The notes beneath the pieces were generated by a model that made no database searches, was not told where the DNA came from, and was given only the letters and a program-made list of their open reading frames with translations. The translations under genes and the position numbers were made by a program. Shown here in pieces: positions 11,501 through 23,396 of a stretch of 64,000 nt of DNA. The stretch comes from Podospora pseudocomata (Eukaryota; Ascomycota; Sordariomycetes; Sordariales; Podosporaceae), in the NCBI RefSeq assembly GCF_035222375.1, contig NW_026946365.1, forward strand, positions 868,001-932,000, in the 5' to 3' direction. Numbering within the stretch: the stretch's first letter is position 1; the number at the start of each line of letters is the position of its first letter.

Positions 11501-14500
11501 GGCTGGCGATATGTCAAACAGACGCTTGAGGCTGGCCAGATGAGGACTTGTGCCGGTTTTGAGCAGGGCAAGGGTCCGTCCTTGCTACGTGCTCCGGAGG
11601 GGGTTCCGAGGACCTCTGTATACACCTGCAAGGGCGTTGAGTTGGACGTCCGAAGTCGACCTTTGCATGCTCTAAAGCACATACCGCGCTCAGACAAGAC
11701 CTACACTGGGAAGGTAACCTGAATTCGATGTGAAGTCCAACCGAGCCAGCTCGAAGGTCGCAACTGTGGCTGCTGATAGGTTCCCGGGCATACTGTCGGT
11801 CGATCAACTGTGTAACCTAACGAAACCGTTGTCGGGTCTTTTGTTGTGGCCACGGGGATAAGACTCTGAGCGTGTCATTGGAGAGCTTCTGGGGTTCTGG
11901 ATGCCAGGTTCTTCATCTGACGTGGGATGAAGTGTTGGGCACCCACGAGCGCATATTGAGGAACCTTGAATGTTCTAGAGAGAGAGGAAGGAGAAGGCAT
12001 CGGATGTGGACCCCAACCGCGCTCCGATGGTGTTGATCATGTAACTGGTGTGTGGATGTGATCAAGGCAGAGAGCAATGGAAGTTGATAAGCGTCCATAA
12101 GCCAGCTGTCAGCCTCGGTCAGCGTGTGGGGTAAGGTGTCGGGGTGCCTGCCAAACATGGGGCGTCAGGCGACCATTTGATTGGTTCATTCGTCTCAAAA
12201 GGCGGAGTCTTGGCTTGGGGTTAAGCTTAAATATGGATTGGTCCGAGCGTCTGTCGTCTTCCTTTAGGACACTGGGACCCACTTTTCCGAACCTCCTCGA
12301 TTCCATCTTTGCTACTCCTGGCGTAAGTGGCAGACATGCAAAGTGTGCTCTAAGCGATGCGCCTAATACTTCCTCGATGTGAACTGCGAGCGGGCCGTCT
12401 GCCCGTACTTGGGGTGACACCCATCAATCTCACCACTGGTCTTGGCAGCCCCCAACGCTCAAGAGAGAAAGTCGAGATTTGGGCCCCCAGGTCATTGTCG
12501 GTGCCCTTTTGGCGAGTCCAAGTATTTCTATGTGAGTACCTGTATGTCTGCGGGCTTCGTTGACGTTTTTCTTTTTCTCCCGGCCCAGATATATCCAGGG
12601 ATCAGTCAAACCACAGAAGCTCCACGAGTCGAGATCTCTGCATATCAGATCTGGTTAAGGTTATCCCGTCAGAGCCTTGTTTGCTGCAGTACGGCCATGC
12701 ATTACTCGACGGGCCGCTGGCTAACAAATCTTGGCGCTCTTTATCGTGGGCTTTGTGGGTGTCGTCCAAGTCAGCTCCGGACCCAGAGGTATGGTTCTGT
12801 CGGAGCACCAACGCCACAAAGGCTACTGCGTCAACCGTATGCTATACGATGTATTGTATCTTGAAGCTGCTTCTTGTACAGCCGTTTCTTGCTCGGACTG
12901 ATTAGCTGAACATAGCACCAGCTCGTAGCTTGGACACAAACTGGGCGAGAGTAAAGCAAGCTAGTCTTTGCCTCACGATAAGAAAAGGAGAGCAGAGAAG
13001 GAGGGGACCAGACGCAACGTGGTCAACCGCACCCTTGCATGAACCTGCATCGGTGCCAGTAATAGTAATATCTAGTGAGCAAGGTCATGTATCTAAATCT
13101 CTGCAACCCCGCTCCCGTAGAGGCCGATAGCCGAACATGATTGTTTCCCTCGATGCCTGGCCTGATTCCAGGTTGACATTTTAGAAATACTATGTTTGGA
13201 ATCACTGTCAAGAAGTGCCCCGCAAGAACCCCGGGGTAGTGACCAAGGGGGGGATCAGGATTGACGGAAAAAAGACCCTGGGAAATCGGTACATCTCATC
13301 TTCAACAGCACAACATCTACCCCACAGACGCAGACCATCTATCGTCCAAGGTATGTTCGACAGAGACATGATCCCAGGCAACAACGTTTTCAGTGCTGCC
13401 AGTGGACGGCTAAGCTACACCTTGATTGATTAGCTCCCAGCCACATCCAGCCCATATTGTTCAGGAGGGTGTTTCGGCAGCTGCCGGTCTTTTTGGCCAT
13501 GACGGCCCCCACTGACCAGAAATCCCCACAATCCCTTCCCGGTCTCATTACCGTCGAGCTCAGGGGACGCGTACCTCATGCTGGGCGCAATATCGAGCGG
13601 GCCTTTTCTGTGCTCAAGTTCATGAACATAGATCAGGTCCTGCGCAGCAGAAGCACGAGGCCGGCGTGAAAGCGCACCAATGGCAGCAAGCATGGCGCAA
13701 TGTCTCTTGTCTCTTGTCTCTCGTGATAAGATAATCAGCCTGGGTATCTTGGGAAGGTGGGGATGACTGAGGTGTAGCATGCAGTTTGGTTAAGCTTTTC
13801 GACCACGATGAATTGAGGAAGGCGTGAAACGGACAGAGGCATCCGCGCTCCACTGGCCGCTGCCCCATACTCGTCTCTTCCAGGTTGTTTTTACACCTCA
13901 ACATGGAACCTGTTGCCTTCAAGAAGTAATTCCAATGATCGCCGGTTTCTGGCTACCTACCTTACGTATTACACCGACAATCCTTTAGGTGAATCCCGTC
14001 GGCAGCGGCGCCTAATCAGGTTGGTGTCTCCCCTGCCCGACGCTAGACCCGACGTCCCGGGCAGCGATTTCTACGACTGGGCGGCTCGTATAACCGCGTC
14101 CGCCATCACCATAATCCCACCAAATCATTAGTTCTAGCACCGTTTCATCCCCCACAGCAGAAATCCAAACAGGAAACCGTTTCGTCTTCTTTCTGCCTCC
14201 AGGCCTCACATTACCGCTTCACGAGAAAGTAGACGACATGTTTGTCATCCTTTATTCCGCTGCGAAAAATTGCAATGTTGCTGACAGAGATGGACAGAAG
14301 GTTGCAAATCTGCAAAGAGACGCCTTCCTCCACCAATCATGAGCGCCGGACGGGGCGAGTTGCTAGAGCAATACCTGGCGGCTGAAACCCTCTTGTTCAA
14401 CAGCGTCCCATTACTCGGTGCAGGCAGCCTTGGGGGGTGGAGATGGTGTTTTGCTCCAAGCCTTACAGGGCTCCCGGCAGCGCCGTCCAGTGGCGCGGGT

Positions 14501-15522
14501 CTAACCAGCTTTCGGCACGTACACGTCGTGTCTGTCGATATTGCTCTGTGTTGGAAATGATTTCGTATTGTTTACTCATCATTTGCTTTGTTAAATCCGT
14601 AACGAAACCTGAAATTTTGACGTCACTCTCGACAACACCGAATTCCCGGCCGCTGTCATTCTCGATGCTCGCAGGCATGACAAGAATAGCAGATTATGAA
14701 AGCATGGAACACCTCGGGGCTTCGCGCTATCTGCTGACTTTTGTGAGCGCTGCAGGTGAGAGATATCGTGAGTTTCTACTGGCCCATCAGCATAGCTCGC
14801 TCCGAATGGGGAAAGTAGGGGTGAATTGGATTTCACAATACCGAACGGCGGCCCCGAGAATACACCGTTAGTCGGTTCAGTCCCAGGAGGAACCGGTTCC
14901 CTGGATTGCGTGTGTCTAAGCCCGACATCACCTCAACACTTGACCTATGGAGAATTGTTCCGAACGGGACTCGGATAAGGAGTCTACAGTTCTTTCCGGC
15001 CGTCACTTTATGAGCAAAGTCCCTGCAAACCAGGCGCATTACAATGCGGAAGCATGTGCAGAAGGGCGGTCTCCAGATTGCGTCCTGGGGTCCCATCTCA
15101 TGCAGCTCGCGGTACAAAGTACTTTGCTGGCTTGACTGACCCCTGGAACCCACCCCCCTCGCTCCCCCTCCATCATATGCTCCCCACCTGGGACCCCTGT
15201 TGACAGCCCAAGATACATTGTACACACGAAGGAGTTGCCTCGACTACATCGACATGTACCCTCAACCCGACGCCGCTGCCATGCGGGTTGGCCTCGCCTC
15301 ACACCGTGGAGACCTCCTGTCAACAGCCGTTCTGGGTCCGGTATCAGGCTCTTGATGGATATAATAACACGCTCCCCGGTCTTCATCAGCCTTGGCCTCG
15401 AGACGCAGCTTACTTGCTTCACCCATCCTCACTTTGATCACGTCAAGTCTTAGTCACATACTCGCCACCTGCGTCTTGCTTTGTATATCCTGACATACAT
15501 CAAGCTTCTCATTAACAACGAC
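8568..15522. other. Large gene-poor region
   Basis: Almost 7 kb lies between the TPR gene and the bZIP gene with no gene I can support. All open frames are short (up to about 168 codons), overlap one another on both strands and show no domain or consistent splice structure. A short protein-like stretch at 8968-9063 ends in TGA and could be a gene remnant. A TCAT tetranucleotide repeat sits at 10244-10263. Base composition looks moderate, not strongly AT-rich, so obvious RIP damage is not seen by eye. Confidence 0.5.
10244..10263. repeat. (TCAT)n microsatellite
   Basis: Five perfect tandem TCAT units lie in intergenic DNA. Confidence 0.9.
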
Positions 15523-16264
15523 ATGGAAGATTTCGGAAGCGCTCTCGACATGCCTTCACCTTCCAACTCCCTATATTACGTATATGGAGACGGAGAACAC
15601 TACTCCTCTGGCTCACAAAGCCCCAGCAACTCGACCGTGAGTCTTTATTCATCCATAGAACGGACAGTGCTGACAGTCAAATCAAGTACGACATGGCGTC
15701 CACGACAGATCTCACTAGCTTTGCCAGCGTGTACCCAAATACGGAACACGAGGAGGAGTCAGGACCGCAGGATCAACAACAAAAGCCAGCAGCCAAGAGA
15801 AAACGCGAGAACCGCTACAAGAATGCCCCTCCCTCCGTCTTGTCGGTATGTAAAATCCTCGTGCGGCGGCCAATTCCTGACCGTCAGGCTCGTGACTTGA
15901 CCCCTCTTTGCTTCCGAATATCCACTGACATATTGTCTGCAATCAGAGGCGTCGAGCACAGAACCGTGCTTCACAGAGGGCTTACCGGGAGCGGAAGGAT
16001 CAGAGAATCAAGGACCTTGAGCAGATGCTCAATGATGCCAAGCAGCGGAACGATGTTCTCAACCAGGCCTACGCAGCGCTCCATGCCGAATATGTCTCCC
16101 TCAGACGGTCTCGGCTCGAAGACCAGCAATACCACCACCAGCAACCCGATTTGACATATGGCAACTCGCATCACGGCATGGGATTGGAGGCGACAGGAAC
16201 CGAGGGACTGGACATGGAGTTGTTTGTCTACCCGGATCTAAATCCAGGATATTCGCTCAACTGA
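15523..16264 (+). CDS. bZIP transcription factor, Yap/Pap1-like basic region
   Basis: There are three exons: 15523-15636, 15687-15845 and 15947-16264, with introns of 50 and 101 bp, all phase 0. The product is 196 residues. Exon 3 opens exactly at the basic region RRRAQNRASQRAYRERK, which matches the fungal AP-1 type N-x3-Q-x3-R pattern. A coiled-coil leucine zipper follows (DLEQMLNDAKQRNDVLNQAY). The N-terminus is Ser/Pro-rich with an acidic stretch, then a Lys/Arg-rich segment (KPAAKRKREN) that could serve as a nuclear localisation signal. Proteins of this class bind short palindromic sites as dimers in the nucleus. No cysteine-rich redox domain like that of Yap1 is seen, so an oxidative-stress role cannot be read from the sequence. 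The ATG at 15523 is chosen because an upstream in-frame TTG at 15481 is unlikely as a start. I am sure of the family but not of the regulon. Confidence 0.9.
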
Positions 16265-18771
16265 GACAATACACTCGGCCATTCCTTCTGGGCCGGCCGA
16301 ATCTCCTCGAGGATTCTATCCATCCCTTTCGGAACCGCCGACGCATGATTTGTCCGGACACTCTCACCGAGGATACACACATTCTGAAGACATGCGCTGT
16401 TTTCTGCTCGTTCTGAGGGCTTGACGAGAGCAGGCTTTCTTGTGCTGCGGGGCTGTCCTGTTGTGGTTGGATATCAGCGGCAATCACGTCACTGTGATAG
16501 GAGGGGCGCCTGTCGATATCGAATCGGAGAGGGTGGGTGGCTGCATGTTCCAATCGACGAGGAAGAAGATTGGGGAATACACCTTCCAGGTTTGATTCTT
16601 CGGGGTGAGGCTACCCCGAAAACAGAGGCCATGGTGGACGGCATGACCAAGCTGGGGCTCAAACAGACGGCCTTGCTCGGCATCTCGCGGAACTTTCCCT
16701 CTGCCCGCGCAGACTGGGCGGCATCTCGGTTGTGCTCTTTTGCATTTTGGGCTTGCGTGTAAGTGGTGCACACAGGGTCTCCCGCTTTGCTCGACTCACC
16801 GAATTGGGGGAGCGGGGCATATGCATGCATGCACTTTGGGGACTGCGGGCGTGATTCACTCAGCCTTCTTTTTCATTTTGGTTTCTGCTCTGTACTACAA
16901 ATGGCTACGATAGGCAGGAGATTGGGAGGCATTTGCTTGATGATACCACGGGAAATTAGTAGGCGGAGGAAATATATATATGTGTAATTCTATTGATGAT
17001 ATCTCACTCATATGATTCGATAGATGATCTCTATAACTGTCATCATTCCACTGCTTCAATAGGGAAATATTACCACAATGGGGAGCTTCGCTTAGCAAAG
17101 ACAAAAGAAGAAATGTTGACTAGGTCACATGTCTGGTTGGGTACTTGATAACATTTGGAATGACTGGAATATGGAAAACAAGCCGAGACCACGGGTGCCA
17201 GACTTGTGACCGTACATTTGCTCCACAAGCCACAAATCTCGCATGAAGGCAAACGATTTGATGACGCACCAACTTACAGGAAATCATCAAGTTCATGACG
17301 CCTGTCATGATGGCTTAGACAGACCAAGACTCAGATTATCAAGGATATATCGTCTTGGCTGGGTTCATGTAGACTAGAATCTCACCAGGATACGCTGCTT
17401 ACGCTTGGTAGGTACACACGTACTCGCAGAGAAATCTTACTGGCTGGGCGGGATCTAAACGCGCCTGAGGAAGGCGCAGTGTCTTGTGTACAGTTTTCGT
17501 CACCGAGGGGGCAGAGTTCTGATTGTGTGAAGGTCTGTCTATGATATCAAGTGCTTCTTACCTACCTGCTTGTTCTTTTCGTCGTAGGTAGGTGTGCTGT
17601 TGATAGTTTTAGAGGGGAAAGCGAAAACCCGGGGATCGGTGAGGCTTGCTTCGCGCCAGCAAGTTTGAGCAATGAGAGAGGAAAAGATCTTGTTCCTACT
17701 ACAACTTCTTCCTTTCAGGCTCACAGGTGTGTGGTCCGATCGGGGTTAGGTGCTGAGCAACGGAACCTTCCGAGGTCGTGCATGGTATAAAGATGTTATA
17801 CTGGCAAGAAAGGATGCCTACTGCGTAAGGCGCCTTCGAAGGGGTCTGAGACATGGCGGACGATATTGGAAGCCGGAAGGTCAGCGGAATTGTCGGTATT
17901 GGCGCGGATGAGCAAGATGAAGCTAGTGGGTGTGTGGCGTTTGGTGGGTTAGGGTGGTGTGTGTAGGTAGGTGAGCGCTAAGGTTCCGGAGTGGGTGTTT
18001 TAGGATTGGTTGGACCGGAGATGGGAAAAGGAGGTGATGGCACCCGAACGACGACACAAAACGGAGTTTGGGCGCGGCCGTGGATGGGTGCTTGAGGTTG
18101 ACCAAGTTGTTCGATGAGTAGATGATGACGGGGGATGACATCGTGCCTGTCGATCTAGGTGTGTCTGGTGCAGAAGGCTTACTTTGTTGCCATGCTATGC
18201 TTCCTCATCCTAGGTAGCTGAGTGATAGCCTGGAAAGCTGGGGTAGGGCTTTGGATATGGAATGACGGCCGTGATGGGCATCATCGTCGTGGCATAGAAC
18301 AGCCATAACTGTGGACAACTAGCCAGGGGAAGCCCTGAGGGGGGTTGAATAAGGTGCTGCCTTGAGTTGAGATGTAAGTGTCGTATAGTGAAGGCGGTTA
18401 GGAGACGGAGATAGCGAGTTGACGATGTGCAAAGTGCTGTGTCCTCATGAAGTTTCGACGTCTTGGGCGACATGAAGGGAATGGTGGTGTTGACGGTATA
18501 TCGTAACCCAAAAGAGAAGAGCACAATGACGGAATCACTGTTATCGGAACAATCCCGCGATCCTCATGCAGTATCAACCTCAACTGGGACTTGACAATTG
18601 GCTGTCACTTTGTGTTTCTGTTTTTCGTTGGTTTGCAAGGTATATTCTGTGAGGGGGAGAAGATCAAATCAATTTTGGTGTGCGGAATGAAAAAGTGCGA
18701 GTTCTGACTGTGGAAGGAGCGATGACGTTGGCGTTGGCCGTTCCTTCCTCAGTCAGCTCTGAAGAGCATGT
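16265..18771. other. Gene-poor region downstream of the bZIP gene
   Basis: The first part is presumably the bZIP 3' UTR. Open frames up to 113 codons lie on both strands at 16420-16860 and have no domain signature. Nothing else is supported. Confidence 0.5.
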
Positions 18772-18984
18772 ATGTGGATGGTGACTTCCCTCTTCGACCA
18801 CGCGATTACTGGACTGAAGTTTTTCACTTTTTTGAACTGCTTTGCAAGTACGGTCATTTTCTTCATGTATCTGATACTTGCGTTGAAGGTTCCCAAAGTC
18901 AACAATAACGCCATACCAGTCCTGTCGGCACTCTTCTTCATTTCGATCGACACAGCCCGGGTGGCTTTACAATACAATTGTTGA
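18772..18984 (+). CDS. Possible small membrane protein or first exon of one
   Basis: This 70-codon frame begins with an ATG and encodes two strongly hydrophobic segments: FFTFLNCFASTVIFFMYLIL (about residues 15-35) and IPVLSALFFISI (about 48-59). A third hydrophobic piece (LSSLVLTIWMLTTPFLAQAA) appears in another frame at about 19120-19170. It could be a later exon of a four-helix membrane protein. I could not find a clean splice join. The frame may be chance, so this is a weak candidate only. Confidence 0.22.
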   Translation: MWMVTSLFDHAITGLKFFTFLNCFASTVIFFMYLILALKVPKVNNNAIPVLSALFFISIDTARVALQYNC

Positions 18985-21900
18985 CGCCTTGCCACATATA
19001 ATATGCTTCTCAGCAGTCCTTTTCTGCCATCAACCAGGTCTTGTTCGTGGAAGCCTTGCCCTTCAAGCTGCTTGCCCGGCCTGGCCCGCTCCGTAGATGA
19101 GTGCGGATCGCTTTCGTCCTTGGTGTTGACGATCTGGATGCTGACAACACCGTTTCTGGCGCAGGCGGCAACTTTCGACTGCCCATCTATCATTAAGAGC
19201 GACCGAACCCATCGTTGCCTGCCCGAATACCGTCATAATTGACGGGATTGGACAGTGTGTTCGCCGCCGCCCCCCGAGCCAGAATCTCACGTCGAGGTTG
19301 CAATACCATGCTGGATTTTTGGTTGCCTTATACGTACCACCGCCACCCATCCGTTACTTATCAGGTGTCAGAGAGTCCTGAAGATGGCCGAGTCTAGCTC
19401 AATAGAGGAAAACCACCGGTGTTTGTTGCTGTCAGCTTTGAGCATCATGTGACAACCGGATGGGAGTCAACAAACATTTTGCAAGGTCAACCTCCTTTTG
19501 TTACACCCTGGAAACTCCTTTTATTCGGAATAAAGGCGGCTAACATGATCCTAGACAAATGAAAGCCTGTATATGATAAGGGCACAGCCTGAATCTCGGT
19601 CGTCTAGAGCCAACCCAGCACCCAACAAAGCAGATCTGATGGCCGGTCGATGGCCTGAGCAACATATTGCAGGGTTGTGATGAAACGGCATGAGTAAGCC
19701 ACATTATACGGGAATACCCAACCGTGCTAGTATGGCCGGTCAGACCTAGTAGCTAGCCCCCGTGCTTATGCTGCAGGATGATTTGTTTCTGGTTTAGGTC
19801 ATGTTTCTTGTAGTCATTGCTCATCTGTAGACTGACCCTATTGTAAAACTTCTGCTACTAGTAGAGATTGGTAAACCAAGGGTTTCATTCTAAGGTAAGT
19901 GTACATCGCAATCATTCTTCATCGGTGTAAATAAGCTAACAATTATTACATGGCAGGTATGACAGTTTGTCAACCACAAAAAATATGAAACCCCACAACC
20001 TTGCATTTGACAGACTGACCACCCTTATTTTTATTTCAGGGGCACTTTGCTTTGATTATGTCTCCGGACGCTTTAGTCTCCTCGAGAGACGTTCAAGCTT
20101 TGCTGCGTTGATCTGATCAACGACATGGAACTTTCCCGCCTGTACTGAGCTTGTTCTGTTCCCAACATCCAACAATAAACCTCTGAAAGCCGATTTCAAA
20201 CCAACACACCAAGATACACGCCCAAGAGTAGTACCACCGGCATTCGACCACAGTGAGGGATGAAGATATCTTTGATCGCATTGCGGTCGTCGATGTTGTT
20301 GGCTGGGTAGCCTATCATGTCGACGTGGTAGTTCTGTGTTCAAGGGCCGAGAAAGTACCAGTTCGTTTGAATGGCTGGTGCGGGTATCTATGCCGGCGTC
20401 CTCAATCAAACCAACGATCGCCTCTGCTTGGATCGTTGTGCTCTAGAGACCGAGCCACTGATCCTCTACGAGCTTGAGCTCTGATTCGAGGGGGCTGTTC
20501 CTGACGACGATAAGCTGCTGGTGGTGAAAGGTGACTCGTTGTTGGTGGAGTTGGGTTTGCTGTGAGAAAGATCTCGGCGAGTCTGTGTGAACTCGGTGCC
20601 TCTTTTCCCATACCATTTCCCGGACGGGAGACGGCTGGTTGAACGAATAGGGGATGAGGCGAGCATGACGAGGAACTCAATTCGGTGGCTTTGGCTAAGG
20701 GAGACGAGGGTGCTATAACCTTTGGGCGGGTTCAAACCCCCCTTTAATAGGTGAGGGGGGATGCCTTCAGCCTCCATGTTTTGGCCCCCGACATGATGTG
20801 TGATCGACTCGCCGAGCTGGGTGGTTGAACTGGTTGCTGAATCAGCCTCTTACGATCTCCTCACTGCCATTCGACCACCCACGTCCTCCAAATGCTCGAT
20901 GTCCAGCGGCAGTCCACCCAAACGACCATTTGTACAACCGATGAATATGCGGCTAGATGGACAGAATCAGGATAGTCATGGCCTTAGGGCTGGACTGTAG
21001 GGTAGGAGATGGTCTCGGCATCAGCGGTATGTGGGGGTTGGCGCAAGTCGACTGGGTGTTGGATGATGATGGCGTCGCTTTGGGCTTGCTGCGTGTCAGC
21101 ATCTAGGCCGTCCCAGCAGACAAGTGCTGATCAGCGAACGGCGGCCCTGTGATATGATATACGGCAGCGGCAGGTCAAAAAGGCGGAGGGACTGTGCAGA
21201 AAGAGCACGTTGCATTTGTCACGGATACTACAGGTCACCTCTCACGTGAGTTTGACGGATGGTGGTGGTGGTGGTGGTGATGGTTAGCCGTGGCTTGCCC
21301 CGACTGAGCTGAGCACCAGGATCAATACCAGGTCGATCGCCGTCCAGGGGTTCTCCGCATTCCGGGAGACGGTCACGCTAACAAACGCCCCCGAACACCC
21401 GGGCGGACTTGCTCCGTTCAACGGTCTGGATAAGGGGAGTTTTTTCAGCTCGCCCGGTACCGAAGAAATAGTGAAGTAGCGGGCCCCCAGGCTCGAACGT
21501 TGCGATCTCAACGTCGATGGTGTGTTGGTTCCGAGAAAAGAAAGCCCCGATCTAGCAGAGAGACGACCCCGACTTTTTTTTTGGTGGCTTGCGGCTGGAT
21601 AAAAACGGCAGCCGGCACAACGGTTTTTCTTCTCGGTTGCGAGTGCAACAACGGTGTTTCTTGGGGTGCTTTTCCCCTCTTGAGTGTTCCACCCATTTAC
21701 CCTAATATCCAGGGTACTTATTCGCAACCGACCTTTTTAATATGGAGAGCGAATCCCTTTGGACGGTTGTTATCTTGGATCAATTGTAACAGGCCCGGAC
21801 TTGCTATAGTGGGAAGTAGGAGGTACTATATGGAAAATGTCTTGGATCGGTGTTTTTTTCTGGGCTGGCTGGCTGAGGTGGAGATTAATTAGGCAAGTTG

Positions 21901-22335
21901 ATTGATGGGACGCATTCCAGGTGTTCTTTTTTGTCCTTCTTTTTTCTAGTTTGTTCAGTTGATGCTTTTTTCTCCTCTTTTGACATTTTTGGGAAGTGGA
22001 TGTTGAGAAAACGACGATATCGCGACAGCGTTTGCGAAGCGCAACGAGCAGTAAATTCTTGGCGCAACAAAAGCGACGCTCACCGGCAGGCGTGTTACAA
22101 CAGGGAAATACTCAGAGGGAAAAGGGCGACAGGCTTGAAAGAAGCGTTGAATTAAGACGGGTCGGACAAAAGTCGGGAGGGAACGCGGTGGGACGTCAAA
22201 GTCGACACGTATAAGCGAGACTGGACGACATCACACCGCTCAGAAGTCGTTTGGGAGCATTCATCTCGCGTTTTCCAGCGAATCAACAACAGAAGTTGGA
22301 AGTTGGGGGCCGATTGAGACAAAAGGGACTTGAGC
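18985..22335. other. Gene-poor region
   Basis: No gene is supported over about 3.3 kb. Several overlapping frames around 20056-20780 are Arg/Ser-rich and look like shadows. A GGT trinucleotide run lies at about 21260-21279. Confidence 0.5.
21260..21279. repeat. (GGT)n microsatellite
   Basis: A short tandem run of GGT units in intergenic DNA. Similar runs occur at about 24002-24018 and 24890-24913. Confidence 0.8.
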
Positions 22336-23396
22336 ATGGCACTCGACGACAAAATGTCGCCATCAATAACAACAACACCGATGGGATCGTTACCTAACCT
22401 CCGACGCAAACTGACCAGACTAGTCCTCACTCGTGGCATATTCATCACCACAGTCGTCTACGTCTTTCTACTATCACTAATAGTAGGGGTACAAGCCGTC
22501 CTGCCGGCAGAGTTTACAAATTCATTTGATGGGCTGGGAGAAGGGGGCAGCATTGGGTTGACGTGGGAAGGGGTGAAGCCAGAGTACTTTCCCTTGAGCA
22601 TCACCGCGCAGGTGATTGATAAGGGAGAAGATGGGAGCGGGAGTAAAGTTACCGTTTATAAGGTTAATATCACTGGTGAGTCAGACGCCCTTCTTTGCAG
22701 TCGTGATGGATGATGGCTGGGAGAGAAAGGAAGGACGATATGATATTATGATCAATACAGAGAAGAGAAGGACTGTGTCGAAAAAGAGGGGGCTTCTTCG
22801 TGGCTGTTGTTATCAAGACGGAATGATATATGGATGGTTTTGGTTTTCAGCGATATATTACAGTTGTGCATGATCGTGTTTGGCTTGACCGAGTGCTGAT
22901 ATCTCATCTTCACAACTCCAGTCGCAGCAACAGGCAGCTCATACGTCTGGACTAACATGCCCCGCCCCCTCCGATGGATCAAGTCAGGGCTGTACCAGCT
23001 CGAACTCAAGCCATCAGCCTGGACAGATGATGGTGAAGTGCCCGTGTTGGCGAGGTCACCGTTTTTCAGTGTGGGGGATTACGTCCCGCCTGCTCCGAGT
23101 CCAAGTGAGAGTTCATCTCCTGTAAGTTTTATTTGACCTACCTACCTTACCTTGGTACCAATGGATAGTGAGTGAGGCTGACATGACATGTGGGAAAGGA
23201 ACCCTCGAAAGGGGATAAAGAGTCGTCGTCTGGCGGGGGCGGCGTGAGTAAGCCGGTTGCTATTGGGGTGGGAGTCGCGATTGGTGTGCCGAGCTTGGTT
23301 GGGTTGGTGGTTGTTGGCTGGTTTTTTAGACGGAGGTATAAGAGGGCGCGGGCGGAGAAGAGAAGGTTGAAAAGGAGCGAGTTTGTTATTTACTGA
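22336..23396 (+). CDS. Kre9/Knh1-like Ser-rich membrane protein
   Basis: There are three exons: 22336-22675, 22922-23121 and 23199-23396. The introns are long for this window (246 bp) and then 77 bp. The product is 245 residues. After a basic leader a hydrophobic segment (GIFITTVVYVFLLSLIVGVQA) acts as a signal peptide or anchor. An Ig-like domain follows of the type that begins with an N-S-F-DG-(V/L) and G-x-T-W pattern: AEFTNSFDGLGEGGSIGLTW, then SSYVWTNMPRPL, SGLYQLEL and SPFFSVGDY. This is the layout of the Kre9/Knh1 N-terminal domain found in many fungal surface proteins. A Ser/Gly linker leads to a single transmembrane helix (about 207-227, VAIGVGVAIGVPSLVGLVVV) and a short, very basic cytoplasmic tail. 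The protein is therefore likely in the plasma membrane with the Ig-like domain outside. Its ligand is unknown. An alternative start is the ATG at 22354. Confidence 0.8.

Noticed and set aside
20685-20750. tRNA-like signal: TGGCTAAGGGAG followed by GGGTTCAAACCCC
   Set aside because: No acceptor stem pairing and no convincing anticodon arm.
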